From JAKANT01 sp035502095 (GTDB lineage: Bacteria > Pseudomonadota > Gammaproteobacteria > Burkholderiales > Burkholderiaceae_F), in assembly GCA_035502095.1 (NCBI GenBank), contig DATJUX010000022.1, positions 1 through 64,000 of the forward strand: 64,000 nucleotides of DNA, given 5' to 3'. The notes under the pieces are model-generated. The model was not told the origin of the DNA and did not search any database. It saw nothing but the letters and a program-made list of their open reading frames with translations. This document shows positions 53,658 through 61,871 of the stretch, in pieces. Within the stretch, counting starts at the first letter, position 1; every line of letters starts with the position of its first letter. Position numbers and translations under genes: made by a program.

Positions 53658-54152
53658 ATGACGGCTAACGAGTCTTCCTACGAGGGTGGTTGCACCTGCC
53701 GCTTCGTCCGCTACCGGATGAACTCGAAGCCGCTGTTCGTCCACTGCTGTCACTGCCGCTGGTGCCAGCGCGAAACGGGCGCTTCGTTCGCGCTCAATGC
53801 GATGATCGAAGCGGACCGGGTGGAACTGTCGAGCGGCGACGTGCAGCTGATCCACACGCCGTCGGCGAGCGGGAGCGGACAGAAGATCGCGCGCTGCCCG
53901 CGTTGCCAGGTCGCGGTGTGGAGCAACTACGGCGGCGGCGGGGACAAGGTGCGCTTCGTCCGCGTCGGCACGCTCGACGAGCCCGATCGCCTGCCACCCG
54001 ACATCCACATCTTCACGATGTCCAAGCAGCCGTGGGTGCTGCTGCCGGAGGGGACGCCCGCCGTGCACGAGTACTACAAATCCGCGGAGATGTGGCCGAA
54101 GGAAAGCCTGGAAAGGCGCGCGCGCCTGTTTCCCGCTCGGGCGAAGCAATGA
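53658..54152 (+). CDS. GFA-family zinc protein
   Basis: A 164-residue GFA-family protein with zinc cysteines in GGCTCRFVRY, HCCHCRWCQRETG and ARCPRCQVAVWS. It has the family HIFTMSKQPWVLLPEG-like C-terminal segment. Distinct from the GFA at 49134 (different cysteine context and tail), so not a recent duplicate. 27 nt after the thioesterase gene. Confidence 0.88.
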   Translation: MTANESSYEGGCTCRFVRYRMNSKPLFVHCCHCRWCQRETGASFALNAMIEADRVELSSGDVQLIHTPSASGSGQKIARCPRCQVAVWSNYGGGGDKVRFVRVGTLDEPDRLPPDIHIFTMSKQPWVLLPEGTPAVHEYYKSAEMWPKESLERRARLFPARAKQ

Positions 54153-54212
54153 TGGGTCGCACCGGATTCGAGAGCAATGCGCTGAGCTCCGCTCACGAGC
54201 CCACGAGCCAGA

Positions 54213-54295
54213 CAGTCAATTCCGAGCCGAAGGCGAGGAACCTGGCGTCGCGAAGCGTCCAGATCGCTCGCCGGGTTCGCCTCTCGGGTTGACCA
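54213..54295. repeat. Interspersed palindromic repeat, second copy
   Basis: CAGTCAATTCCGAGCCGAAG with GCGAGGAACC after it, and AGATCGCTCGCCGGGTTCGC with CTCTCGGGTTGAC after it, form the outer arms of the same inverted-repeat design as at 42056-42130. Arms are more diverged here. Confidence 0.55.
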
Positions 54296-54335
54296 GTGGC
54301 AACGTTCCTCTTCCGATTTCGCTGACGGTCCGCCC

Positions 54336-54641
54336 GTGGCTCCGACACGCTCAGTCGCCGCGACCCTCTGTGCACTGGCGCTGGCCGCGTGCGTCTACGT
54401 GCCGCGCACCACCGAGGTCTACGACGCCCAGTGCCAGATCCAGGCGCGCTACATGACGCTCGACCTGCAGCAGGTCGGCGGCTTCGCCGGCTGCGCCAAC
54501 CAGGGTTGTGCCGCGCTGCTCGTCACGCTCGGCGCGGTCACCATGGCAAGCGCCGTGGTCTCGGGCAGCATCGTCGTCGCCGGCAACGTGGTCTACTGGT
54601 TCGAGCGCCAGGGCCGCTGCGTTGCACAGCCGCGGCCATGA
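54336..54641 (+). CDS. Small lipoprotein, unknown
   Basis: A 101-residue predicted lipoprotein starting at GTG. The signal peptide ends in a lipobox (LAAC, Cys about 19); the mature part has Cys in QCQIQARYM, AGCANQGCAALL and RQGRC, and a hydrophobic segment (LVTLGAVTMASAVVSGSIVV) that may span a membrane. Cysteine-rich, no family recognised. The preceding 180 bases hold the palindromic repeat. Confidence 0.65.
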   Translation: MAPTRSVAATLCALALAACVYVPRTTEVYDAQCQIQARYMTLDLQQVGGFAGCANQGCAALLVTLGAVTMASAVVSGSIVVAGNVVYWFERQGRCVAQPRP

Positions 54642-54962
54642 TGGCGCGTGCACGGGGCACGTCGGGCGGGATCGCAGCAGGGCAGAACGAATGGACCTGA
54701 TTCGCGGGGCGAGGACGGTTTCTGAGGAAATCCGTTCTGAGCATGGCGGGTCGATTCCGCGCCAATCTGTCAGCTACGATCGCGTGGAACCGATCCGGTC
54801 GCGGCCGGTCACAGGGCTGGTGATCTGAGTTGATCGATCGCATACCGCAATCGCGGTCAGCCGGGTTTTCGAGCGCGTTTCCGGCGCGACAATGTGTCGC
54901 GGCGCGATGAATTGCGTATCCTCGGACATCGGTTGCAGCGTTGAGGATCGAAGGACGTCACG
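54642..54962. other. Intergenic region without recognised gene
   Basis: About 320 bases with no frame showing steady coding bias. Several short G/C inverted repeats (for example GATCGATC) are present but nothing I can assign. It should hold the promoter of the phosphatase gene, whose RBS is weak. Confidence 0.4.
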
Positions 54963-55478
54963 ATGTCGCCGGGCGAGTTGCGCTGGATCAAGGAGGTCGA
55001 GCCGAACCGGCTCGCGATCAGCATGCATCCGCGCGGCGGACAGTGGCTCGAGGGCGACATCGAGTCCTGGCGCCGGGGCGGCGTGGATGTCGTGGTCTCG
55101 TTGATCGACGCAGCGGAGGAGCGCGACCTCGAACTCGAGCACGAAGCCGTGCACTGCCGCGCCAGCGGCATCGAGTTCGTCTCGTTCCCGATCGGGGATC
55201 GCGGCGTTCCGAGTTCGCCCGATGCCACGCTGTCCCTGGTCGAATGGGTCGTGTCGGACCTGCGGCGGGGTCGCGGGGTCGCGATCCATTGCCGCTTCGG
55301 CATCGGGCGTTCGAGCGTCATTGCCGGCTGCGTGCTGCGAGCGCTCGGTCATGCCCACGACACCGTGTTTCCGATCCTGAGCCGGGCACGCGGGCTGTCG
55401 GTCCCCGACACCGACGCGCAGGCCGAGTGGGTGCGCCGCTTCGAAACCACCGCGGCGCCGGCGGGCGCGCGTTCGTAG
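54963..55478 (+). CDS. Dual-specificity phosphatase-like protein
   Basis: A 171-residue cysteine-dependent phosphatase. The P-loop HCRFGIGRSS places the nucleophile at Cys110 and the binding Arg at 116; the preceding IEFVSFPIGDRGVP holds the general-acid Asp of the family. Length fits a single DSP/PTP domain. Targets may be phosphotyrosine proteins, phosphoinositides or RNA ends. Confidence 0.87.
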   Translation: MSPGELRWIKEVEPNRLAISMHPRGGQWLEGDIESWRRGGVDVVVSLIDAAEERDLELEHEAVHCRASGIEFVSFPIGDRGVPSSPDATLSLVEWVVSDLRRGRGVAIHCRFGIGRSSVIAGCVLRALGHAHDTVFPILSRARGLSVPDTDAQAEWVRRFETTAAPAGARS

Positions 55479-55553
55479 CGTTCGCGCAGCAGTCGGCCGG
55501 CCCCGGCACCGGGCGCCGCGGTAGAGTTCCGCCTCCCCGCGCCCGAACGAATC

Positions 55554-56111
55554 ATGATCCACGACGTCCACCTCCGCGTCCGGCGGTCGGTCCTGGCCCT
55601 GCTGCTGTGTGTCGCCGCGTGTACGACCGAACAGGCGCCGCCGGCCGCGCAAAACAAGAATCCTGCTTCGAGCGACCAGGCGCCGCCCGCGAACTGGGAC
55701 CCGGCCTACTGGGACCGCAGCATGCGCGATGCGCGCGACCTGCGTGACCGCGGCGATCGCGGCGCCGCCGAGCACGCATGCGCGCGCGGAATCCTCTACG
55801 TGCAGGCGCAGACGATCAAGGTGCTGTACGGCTATGCCGATGTGCTGGACCAGCAGAGCCTCGGCAGCGGCATCCCGATGCGCAGCAAGGTGCAGAAGCT
55901 CGAGCAGGCACGCAACTCGAGCAACACGTACCTCGGTTTCGATCCGTCCGCCGAACTCAGGAACTACGCCGACCTGCTCGCCGGCATGAAACGCAAGAAC
56001 GAAGCATTGCTCGCCGAAGCGCTCGCGGCGGCGTACCGTTACGCGCAGGAGGCGAACATGCGTCGCGCGACGCTCCAACGCGAAGGCAAGGACCCGATCG
56101 GGGAGTGCTGA
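55554..56111 (+). CDS. Lipoprotein, unknown
   Basis: A 185-residue predicted lipoprotein; lipobox VAAC (Cys about 23), then a low-complexity Ala/Pro/Gln linker (TTEQAPPAAQNKNPASSDQ) and a helical, TPR-like C-terminal domain (RGAAEHACARGILYVQAQTI). Function unknown. 20 nt before the RidA gene, so possibly cotranscribed. Confidence 0.7.
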   Translation: MIHDVHLRVRRSVLALLLCVAACTTEQAPPAAQNKNPASSDQAPPANWDPAYWDRSMRDARDLRDRGDRGAAEHACARGILYVQAQTIKVLYGYADVLDQQSLGSGIPMRSKVQKLEQARNSSNTYLGFDPSAELRNYADLLAGMKRKNEALLAEALAAAYRYAQEANMRRATLQREGKDPIGEC

Positions 56112-56130
56112 GTCAACCGGGGATTCGCTG

Positions 56131-56616
56131 ATGGCTCGTGTCGAAGAACGCCTGCGTGCGCTCGGGCTCGCGCTGCCGCCGCCGGTCAAGGTGCCGGCTG
56201 GGCTCCTGCTGCCATTCCAGTTCGTGCGCATCATCGGCCGGCGCGCCTTCATCGCCGGACATGGGCCGCAGGGTCCCGACGGTGCGATCGCGGCGCCGTT
56301 CGGCAAGGTTGGCGGCGGCGTCACGCTCGAGCAGGCCTACGCCGCAGCCCGTCTCACCGGGCTGTCGATCCTCGGCAGCCTGAAACGTGCGTTGGGCGAC
56401 CTCGATCGCGTGACGGCGTGGGGCCGCGTGTTCGGCATGGTCAACTCGGCGCCGGGATTCAACCAGCAGCCACGCGTCATCAACGGTTTTTCCGATCTGA
56501 TCCTCGACCTCTATGGCGCCGAGGCGGGCGCGCATTCACGCAGCGCGGTCGGCATGGCCGAGCTTCCCTTCGACATGCCGGTCGAGATCGAGGCCGAAGT
56601 CGAGATCGCCGCCTAG
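56131..56616 (+). CDS. RidA/YjgF family protein
   Basis: A 161-residue RidA-superfamily protein. The family helix-strand RLTGLSILGSLKRALGDLDR, VTAWGRVFGMVNSAPGF and the C-terminal RSAVGMAELPFDMPVEIEAE strand are clear. It lacks the exact catalytic Arg context of archetypal RidA (imine deaminase), as in subfamilies of unknown activity. Cytoplasmic. Confidence 0.9.
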   Translation: MARVEERLRALGLALPPPVKVPAGLLLPFQFVRIIGRRAFIAGHGPQGPDGAIAAPFGKVGGGVTLEQAYAAARLTGLSILGSLKRALGDLDRVTAWGRVFGMVNSAPGFNQQPRVINGFSDLILDLYGAEAGAHSRSAVGMAELPFDMPVEIEAEVEIAA

Positions 56617-56641
56617 GCGCTCCCGGCGTTGCAGAGAGACC

Positions 56642-57310
56642 ATGTTCGCCGGGCACGTCGGGGCTGCACTGATGATCGGACGTGCGGAGCGCCGGATCAA
56701 CGTCGGCGCGTTCGCCTTCGCGGCGCTGCTGCTCGACGTCGTGCTTTGGGTGTTCGTGCTCGCCGGGTGGGAGACCGCAACCATCCCGCCGGATTTCGCG
56801 CGCACCCACCAGGCGGCGTTCGAGTTTCCGTACTCGCACGGCCTGCTCGCGAGCCTCGGCTGGTCGGTTCTGGTCGGCGCTGGGTCTGCCTACGCGTTCG
56901 CGCGGCCGACCGGGCGCGCATGGCGCGCCGGCGCGTTGATCGGCGCCGCGGTGTTTTCGCATTGGGTGCTCGACGCGCTCGTCCATGTGCCCGAATTGCC
57001 CCTCGTCGGCCCGACGTCGACCAAGGTCGGCCTGGGCCTCTGGCAGGAGCTTCCGATCGGGCTCGGGCTGGAAGCCGCCATCGTCGTGCTCGGCCTGTGG
57101 CTGTTCGTCCCCGGCGCGCCATTGACGCGGGGCAGGAAACGTGCCCTGGTCGCGCTTTGCCTGGTGCTGCTCGCGTTTACGATCGCCGGCATGACGCTTG
57201 CACCGCCACCGCCCTCGGCGGCGGCGATGGCGGGCAGCTCGCTGGTGACGCTGCTGATCGTGTGCGCCCTGATCGGCTGGATCGGCGTGAGCCGATCGGC
57301 GAGCCGCTAG
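56642..57310 (+). CDS. Membrane protein resembling YdjM/DUF457 metal-dependent hydrolases
   Basis: A 222-residue polytopic membrane protein with about six helices. Histidines at helix ends (FAGHVGAAL, FPYSHGLLASL, FSHWVLDALVH) recall the YdjM/DUF457 family of inner-membrane metal-dependent hydrolases, though the match is not full. The ATG at 56642 gives the first histidine motif at residue 5. 26 nt after RidA. Confidence 0.7.
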   Translation: MFAGHVGAALMIGRAERRINVGAFAFAALLLDVVLWVFVLAGWETATIPPDFARTHQAAFEFPYSHGLLASLGWSVLVGAGSAYAFARPTGRAWRAGALIGAAVFSHWVLDALVHVPELPLVGPTSTKVGLGLWQELPIGLGLEAAIVVLGLWLFVPGAPLTRGRKRALVALCLVLLAFTIAGMTLAPPPPSAAAMAGSSLVTLLIVCALIGWIGVSRSASR

Positions 57311-57367
57311 GGAACACGCGTGCGCGCCAGCGCGCGCTATCCCCCGACCAACCCGAACGATGAGCCG

Positions 57368-57856
57368 ATGAAACGAATCCTTCTCGCAGCGACCCTGGCG
57401 GGCCTGCTCGCCACGCCGCTGCGTGGCGCGGCGCAGGTGGCCGTCACGCCCAACCCGCACCACGAGCAGATGCTGGCATCGCCCGACCCGAAGCTCGCGG
57501 CCAACAAGCGCCTGGTCTACGACTTCTGGCGCGAAGTGTTCGAAGGCGGTCACATGGAACTGGCGTCGAAGTACATGACCGAGAACTACATCCAGCACAA
57601 CCCGAACGTACCGACCGGACGCGCCGCGTTCGTGGCGTTCTTCTCCGCGCGCGTGAAACCGCACGAGATCGCCGACCGGATCAAGGCGCCGCTGGTCGCG
57701 ATCCTCGCCGACGGCAACCTGGTCGTGCTCGCTTTTGCGCTCGAAGCGCCCGATCCGAAGGCGCCCGACCGGAAATTCACCACCACCTGGTTCGACATGT
57801 TCCGCATCGAGGGTGGCAAGATCGCGGAGCATTGGGACCCCGCACCGAAGCTCTGA
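57368..57856 (+). CDS. Exported SnoaL-like protein
   Basis: A 162-residue protein with a signal peptide (about 1-22) and a SnoaL/NTF2-like fold: NKRLVYDFWREVFEGGHMEL, YIQHNPNVPTGRAAFVAFF and FDMFRIEGGKIAEHWD are typical of the SnoaL-like polyketide-cyclase-related group. Members are cone-shaped ligand-binding proteins or isomerases; substrate unknown. ATG 57368 follows a weak GATGAG stretch. Confidence 0.87.
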   Translation: MKRILLAATLAGLLATPLRGAAQVAVTPNPHHEQMLASPDPKLAANKRLVYDFWREVFEGGHMELASKYMTENYIQHNPNVPTGRAAFVAFFSARVKPHEIADRIKAPLVAILADGNLVVLAFALEAPDPKAPDRKFTTTWFDMFRIEGGKIAEHWDPAPKL

Positions 57857-58156
57857 CCGCCGGCGACCCCGCTGCGGATCGTTGTCAGGATCCACGCGGG
57901 CATCGAAGGGTCCCTTTATCCGGGGAGGTGTCGCGATGGCGATACGCGCGGTCTTTGCCGGGAGATAAGATCTCCGGCGGTCCGAGAAGCTGAGCGAGGA
58001 GAAACAAGGGCTCGGCGAGCGCCGATACCGGCGCGCAAGGTCGTGGCGTACCGAGGCAGGCGGTCCGGAACGGCGTGGTCCGGTGGACCGCACGAGCCCG
58101 TACGCGACCCGGCCGGATGCGTCGCGAGCGCGCGACTGCGGTCCAGGGAGAAGACA
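57857..58156. other. Intergenic region without recognised gene
   Basis: About 300 bases before the GST gene. I looked for a structured leader around 57890-57970 (several short G/C stems) but cannot match any known riboswitch or regulatory RNA. No coding frame with steady bias. Confidence 0.4.
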
Positions 58157-58795
58157 GTGCCGGCACCGGAGTTCCTGCTCTACGTCGACTCGAAGTTCGT
58201 CAGCCCCTACGCGATGTCGGCGTTCGTCACGCTGCACGAAAAGGGACTGCCGTTCGACGTGCTCGGGATCGATCTTGCGGGCGGCGAAAACCACGCGCCG
58301 GCGTTCACTCAGACATCGCTGACGAGCCGAGTGCCGACCCTGGTGCACGACGATTTCTCGCTCTCGGAGTCGTCCGCGATCTCGGAATACCTGGAGGACC
58401 TGTATCCGCCGCCCGGTTACGCGCCGGTCTACCCGGCCGACATTCGCGCGCGGGCACGCGCACGCCAGGTCCAGGCGTGGCTGCGCAGCGATCTCATGCC
58501 GATCCGCGCCGAGCGCAGCATGCGGGCGATCTATTTCACGCGCACCGACCAGCCGCTGTCGGACGACGCGAGGGCGGCGGCGGACAAGCTGTTCCGCGTC
58601 GCCCAGGCCCTGCTGCCCAACGACGCCCAGTACGTATTCGGCGACTGGTCCATCGTCGATGTCGACCTCGCGGTGATGATCAACCGCCTCGCGATGAACG
58701 GCGACGAGGTGCCGCCGCGGCTCGCCTCCTACGCCGCGGCGCAGTGGCAGCGCCCGTCGGTGCAGCGCTGGGTCAAGCAGGTGCGCAACGCCTGA
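58157..58795 (+). CDS. Glutathione S-transferase (YfcF-like)
   Basis: A 212-residue two-domain GST. The N-terminal thioredoxin-like domain has VDSKFVSPYAMSAFVTLHEK with a catalytic-region Ser, a cis-Pro segment SRVPTLVHDDFSLSESSAIS and YLEDLYPPP; the helical C-terminal domain has DWSIVDVDLAVMINRLA. It resembles YfcF. The GTG at 58157 has GGGAG 6 nt upstream; the frame is open further upstream without similarity. Confidence 0.9.
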   Translation: MPAPEFLLYVDSKFVSPYAMSAFVTLHEKGLPFDVLGIDLAGGENHAPAFTQTSLTSRVPTLVHDDFSLSESSAISEYLEDLYPPPGYAPVYPADIRARARARQVQAWLRSDLMPIRAERSMRAIYFTRTDQPLSDDARAAADKLFRVAQALLPNDAQYVFGDWSIVDVDLAVMINRLAMNGDEVPPRLASYAAAQWQRPSVQRWVKQVRNA

Positions 58796-58850
58796 ACCGG
58801 ACCTCGTACCCGATGCAGCGAGGACCGGGCGTCGCCCGAGTCGCGCACCC

Positions 58851-59396
58851 ATGGCAACCCGGCACGTGGCGCTGCTGCGCGGGGTCAACGTTGGGCGCAC
58901 CCGGCGCGTCGCGATGGCCGACCTGCGCGCGCTGGTCGAAGGTCTTGGCTACCGCGCGGTGGTCACGTTGCTCAACAGCGGCAACGTCGTGTTCACGGCG
59001 AGCGGCAGGGAGTCCGGCGCGAGCGCGCGCCGCATCGAGAAGGCGCTGGTCGCGCAGCTCGGCGTCGAGTCGCGCGTGTTCGTGCTTTCGGCGGCGGAGC
59101 TGGCCGTCGCGGTGGCGGAAAACCCGGTCGGCCGCGTCGCCCACGATCCGTCGCGGCTGCTGGTCGCGGTGACGGCGGATGCATCGGCGCACGCCAGACT
59201 CGCGCCGCTCGCGAGGCAGACCTGGACGCCCGACGCGCTCGCCGTCGGCAAGCGCGTCGCGTATCTCTGGTGTGCCGACGGCCTCATCGCCAGCCGGCTG
59301 ATGCTGGCCGTGAATCGCACGCTCGGCGAAGGCGTCACCGCGCGCAACTGGGCGACGATGACGAAACTGCTTGCGCTGGCGCAGGAAGAAGCGTGA
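58851..59396 (+). CDS. DUF1697 family protein
   Basis: A 181-residue protein matching DUF1697 throughout: VALLRGVNVGRTRRVAMADL, LGYRAVVTLLNSGNVVFTAS and TARNWATMTKLLALAQ. The family is uncharacterised and widespread in soil bacteria and integron cassettes. Its stop overlaps the start of the next frame (GTGA). Confidence 0.92.
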   Translation: MATRHVALLRGVNVGRTRRVAMADLRALVEGLGYRAVVTLLNSGNVVFTASGRESGASARRIEKALVAQLGVESRVFVLSAAELAVAVAENPVGRVAHDPSRLLVAVTADASAHARLAPLARQTWTPDALAVGKRVAYLWCADGLIASRLMLAVNRTLGEGVTARNWATMTKLLALAQEEA

Positions 59397-59656
59397 GCAC
59401 GTCCAGGGAAACGCCGGTGGCGCTCGCGGTGCACGACGAAGTGCCCGCCGAACTCGCGCGGATCGTCGACGACGGGCTCGGCGAAGCGAACGCGTGCGCG
59501 GCGCCGATCGCCCGGACCTTCTACTTCGACACCTTCAGCTTCCAGGCCCCCGCGTTCCATCGCATGCTGGGGTAGGTGCCGGTGCTCGAGATCGCCGGCC
59601 TTGCGCCCGGCATCGTGTGCTACACGATGATGCGCCGGCTCGATCCGTCGGCCTGA
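59393..59656 (+). pseudogene. GNAT acetyltransferase gene with internal deletion and nonsense codon
   Basis: Two ends of a GNAT of the type with EVPAELARIVDDGLGEAN near the N-terminus and RTFYFDTFSFQAPAFHRMLG near the C-terminus are joined directly, so the whole acetyl-CoA-binding middle (about 70 residues) is gone. After the LG of that motif a TAG (59573-59575) stands where Tyr is usual; the frame then continues VPVLEIAGLAPGIVCYTMMR to a second stop at 59656. Clearly inactive. Confidence 0.75.
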
Positions 59657-59660
59657 CGGC

Positions 59661-61364
59661 TCAGGCGCGCGCTGCCGCGCGCTGCGCGGCACGCGCGAAC
59701 GCTTCGCGCAAACGATCGTGGTCGCGCATCCGTCCGACGTAGTCGCGTTCGCGCGTCGCCCAGCGTGCGCGACAGAGCTGCGCGAGCGCATCCTTGTCCC
59801 GGTCCGGCCACCCGTGCAGATCTTCGATCTGGGCAAGCAGCGGCGCGAACAGTTCGAGACCCGCGCGCTCGTGACGCGACCAGGTAGCCAGATCGATCCG
59901 CAGGGCACGCGCCAGCTGCACCGCCAGCTTGCGCTGGGCGGCGGCCCGATTCGGTTCGCCGCTGCCCGCCGACGCGTCGGCGATTGCGCCGACCAGCGCC
60001 GGCAGCCAGTTCTCGTCGAACCCGCGGCGCGCGGCGTCGTCCGTCAGGTCCAGGTGCAGGTCGCATGCGGCGAGGCGGCGCAGCACCGCGATCGGAACCC
60101 GATACCTTCGATCGGCCTGCAGGCGTTCGAACTCGCGCTGCGCGAGCCGGCGTACACCGCTTTGTGCCGAGCGAAAGCCGAGCCGGTAGTAGAACCAGTA
60201 CGCGCCGCTTTGCAGCGCTTCGTCGTTGCCGGCACCGAACTGGTAGGGATTGACCAGGAAGCGCACGCAGCCCGTGAGCGTGTGCATCAGGCGCAGCGCC
60301 TGCTCGAACGCAAACGCCGCCTCCGAGCCGCGAAACTCCGGGAAGACGTTGATTCCGGTGTTGACCTGCGCGAACAGCGGCGTGAATCCGCCGTAGCCGA
60401 TCGGCACGCCATTTGCCATCAGCAGGTAGCCGAAACTGGGTTCGAGCACGCCGCGTGCGGCGGACTCGATGCCGATTGCCGCCATCTGCAGCCCGGCGCC
60501 GAAATCGCCGAGATAACACTCGTCGAGGTTGGGGCGCTCGACGTGCAACGTGGTGCGCGTGCGCGACCAGAGTGCGGCGCGCCAGACATCGAGCACCCGC
60601 GCCGCGGCGCCGCGCGACAGAAGCTGCACCGAGTCGAGCGGTTGCAGGATCGCCGCACGCACATCGGCACCCGGGCGTCGCATGGCACCGGTGCGCCAGG
60701 CGACGTGCATGCGCAGCCGATTGCGCGTGATGCTCCCGGGCCCGTCGCCGAGGTGCCACGCCAGCGGGACCTCGGCGGCGTCGAAGTCCCGTTGGAACCG
60801 CTCGTTCGCGTCCCGGTTCCTCGGCGCCTGCGCGAGCAGCCAAGCGAGCGCAGTGCCATGGCGTCCGCCACGCGCACGTTCGAACCACCGGCGCATCGTG
60901 CGGGTCGGGAACTCGAGCACGTCGCGCTCGAGCGGATGCAGCGATGGCGCGAGCAGCGCGGCGACCGAGTCGCCCGACAACGCGGGCCAGTCGAGTTCGA
61001 CGCTCGCGCCGAAACGCCGCGCGAGCCAGTGTGCCGCGCTCGCGCAGTAGACATGGCGCGTGACCGTGCCCGCCGTGCCCGAGTCGTCGAGTCTGGCGCG
61101 TTCGGCGTGCGGCAGGCGGCGCACGCGATCGTGAAAGGTGTCGGCGAGAACGCGGGCGGCGCCTCGAACGCGCCCGTCCTCGGGAAATGCGGTGAGGAAG
61201 CAGATGGCCCGTTGCAGTCGCACGAGATCGCGTGCGCGCACGAAGCGGGCGGTCGCGACGACCGCGAGCAACTCGCGCTTGCGCGGCGCGTTGGCGGTCG
61301 CAAGCAACCGATCCAACTCGGCGAGGGCGGCACCTGCGACGCGGTTCCCCGATCGGATCGTCAT
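59661..61364 (-). CDS. Long hypothetical protein with an internal GNAT-like domain
   Basis: A 567-residue soluble protein. The central to C-terminal part (GVPIGYGGFTPLFAQVNTGI, NVFPEFRGSEAAFAFEQALR, LVNPYQFGAGNDEALQSGAY) resembles a diverged GNAT fold without a classic acetyl-CoA loop. The N-terminal third is helical and unrecognised. GGGAGA precedes the ATG at 61364; upstream in-frame codons overlap the divergent GFA gene. Function unknown. Confidence 0.72.
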   Translation of the reverse strand: MTIRSGNRVAGAALAELDRLLATANAPRKRELLAVVATARFVRARDLVRLQRAICFLTAFPEDGRVRGAARVLADTFHDRVRRLPHAERARLDDSGTAGTVTRHVYCASAAHWLARRFGASVELDWPALSGDSVAALLAPSLHPLERDVLEFPTRTMRRWFERARGGRHGTALAWLLAQAPRNRDANERFQRDFDAAEVPLAWHLGDGPGSITRNRLRMHVAWRTGAMRRPGADVRAAILQPLDSVQLLSRGAAARVLDVWRAALWSRTRTTLHVERPNLDECYLGDFGAGLQMAAIGIESAARGVLEPSFGYLLMANGVPIGYGGFTPLFAQVNTGINVFPEFRGSEAAFAFEQALRLMHTLTGCVRFLVNPYQFGAGNDEALQSGAYWFYYRLGFRSAQSGVRRLAQREFERLQADRRYRVPIAVLRRLAACDLHLDLTDDAARRGFDENWLPALVGAIADASAGSGEPNRAAAQRKLAVQLARALRIDLATWSRHERAGLELFAPLLAQIEDLHGWPDRDKDALAQLCRARWATRERDYVGRMRDHDRLREAFARAAQRAAARA

Positions 61365-61463
61365 GTCTCCCGCGTGTAAGCGGCATCGAGCAGTGTCGAT
61401 AGCGTATCTTGGCGTCAGCGTCGGCGCAGCGGGATGCGCGTCGGGTTTGCCGCCGGAGGCGAC

Positions 61464-61871
61464 ATGCAGGTGATCGAAGGGGGTTGTTTCTGCGGCGCGG
61501 TGCGGTATCGGGCACGCGGCGTGCCGACCAACACGATGGTCTGCCATTGCCAGACCTGTCGCCGCGTGTCCGGGGCACCCGTGGTGGCGTGGGTGACGTT
61601 CGCGCGCGACCGTTTCGCGTTCACTGCCGGCAACCCGGCCGAGTTCCAATCGTCCGCGCCCGTGCGGCGCACGTTCTGCAGCGCCTGCGGCACGCCCCTG
61701 ACTTACGCGGTCGACGACGCGCCGGCGACCATCGATGTCACCACCTGCAGTCTCGACGATCCGGAGGCTTTTCCGCCGACGCATCACTCGTGGCTGAGCC
61801 ACGACCTGGCGTGGGTGCGCTTCGGCGACGGCCTGCCCGCGTTCCCCCGGTTTCGCAACGATCGCCCGTGA
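61464..61871 (+). CDS. GFA-family zinc protein
   Basis: A 135-residue GFA protein with cysteines in EGGCFCGAVRYRA, VCHCQTCRRVSG and FCSACGTPL, the closest of the three in this window to the usual GFA consensus. GGAGG precedes the ATG at 61464. Its stop overlaps the GTG of the downstream hydrolase (GTGA). Confidence 0.92.
   Translation: MQVIEGGCFCGAVRYRARGVPTNTMVCHCQTCRRVSGAPVVAWVTFARDRFAFTAGNPAEFQSSAPVRRTFCSACGTPLTYAVDDAPATIDVTTCSLDDPEAFPPTHHSWLSHDLAWVRFGDGLPAFPRFRNDRP

Noticed and set aside
57880..57975. Possible structured RNA leader upstream of the GST gene
   Set aside because: Several short G/C stems are seen but no known riboswitch or ncRNA pattern fits, and it lies 180 bases before the gene.
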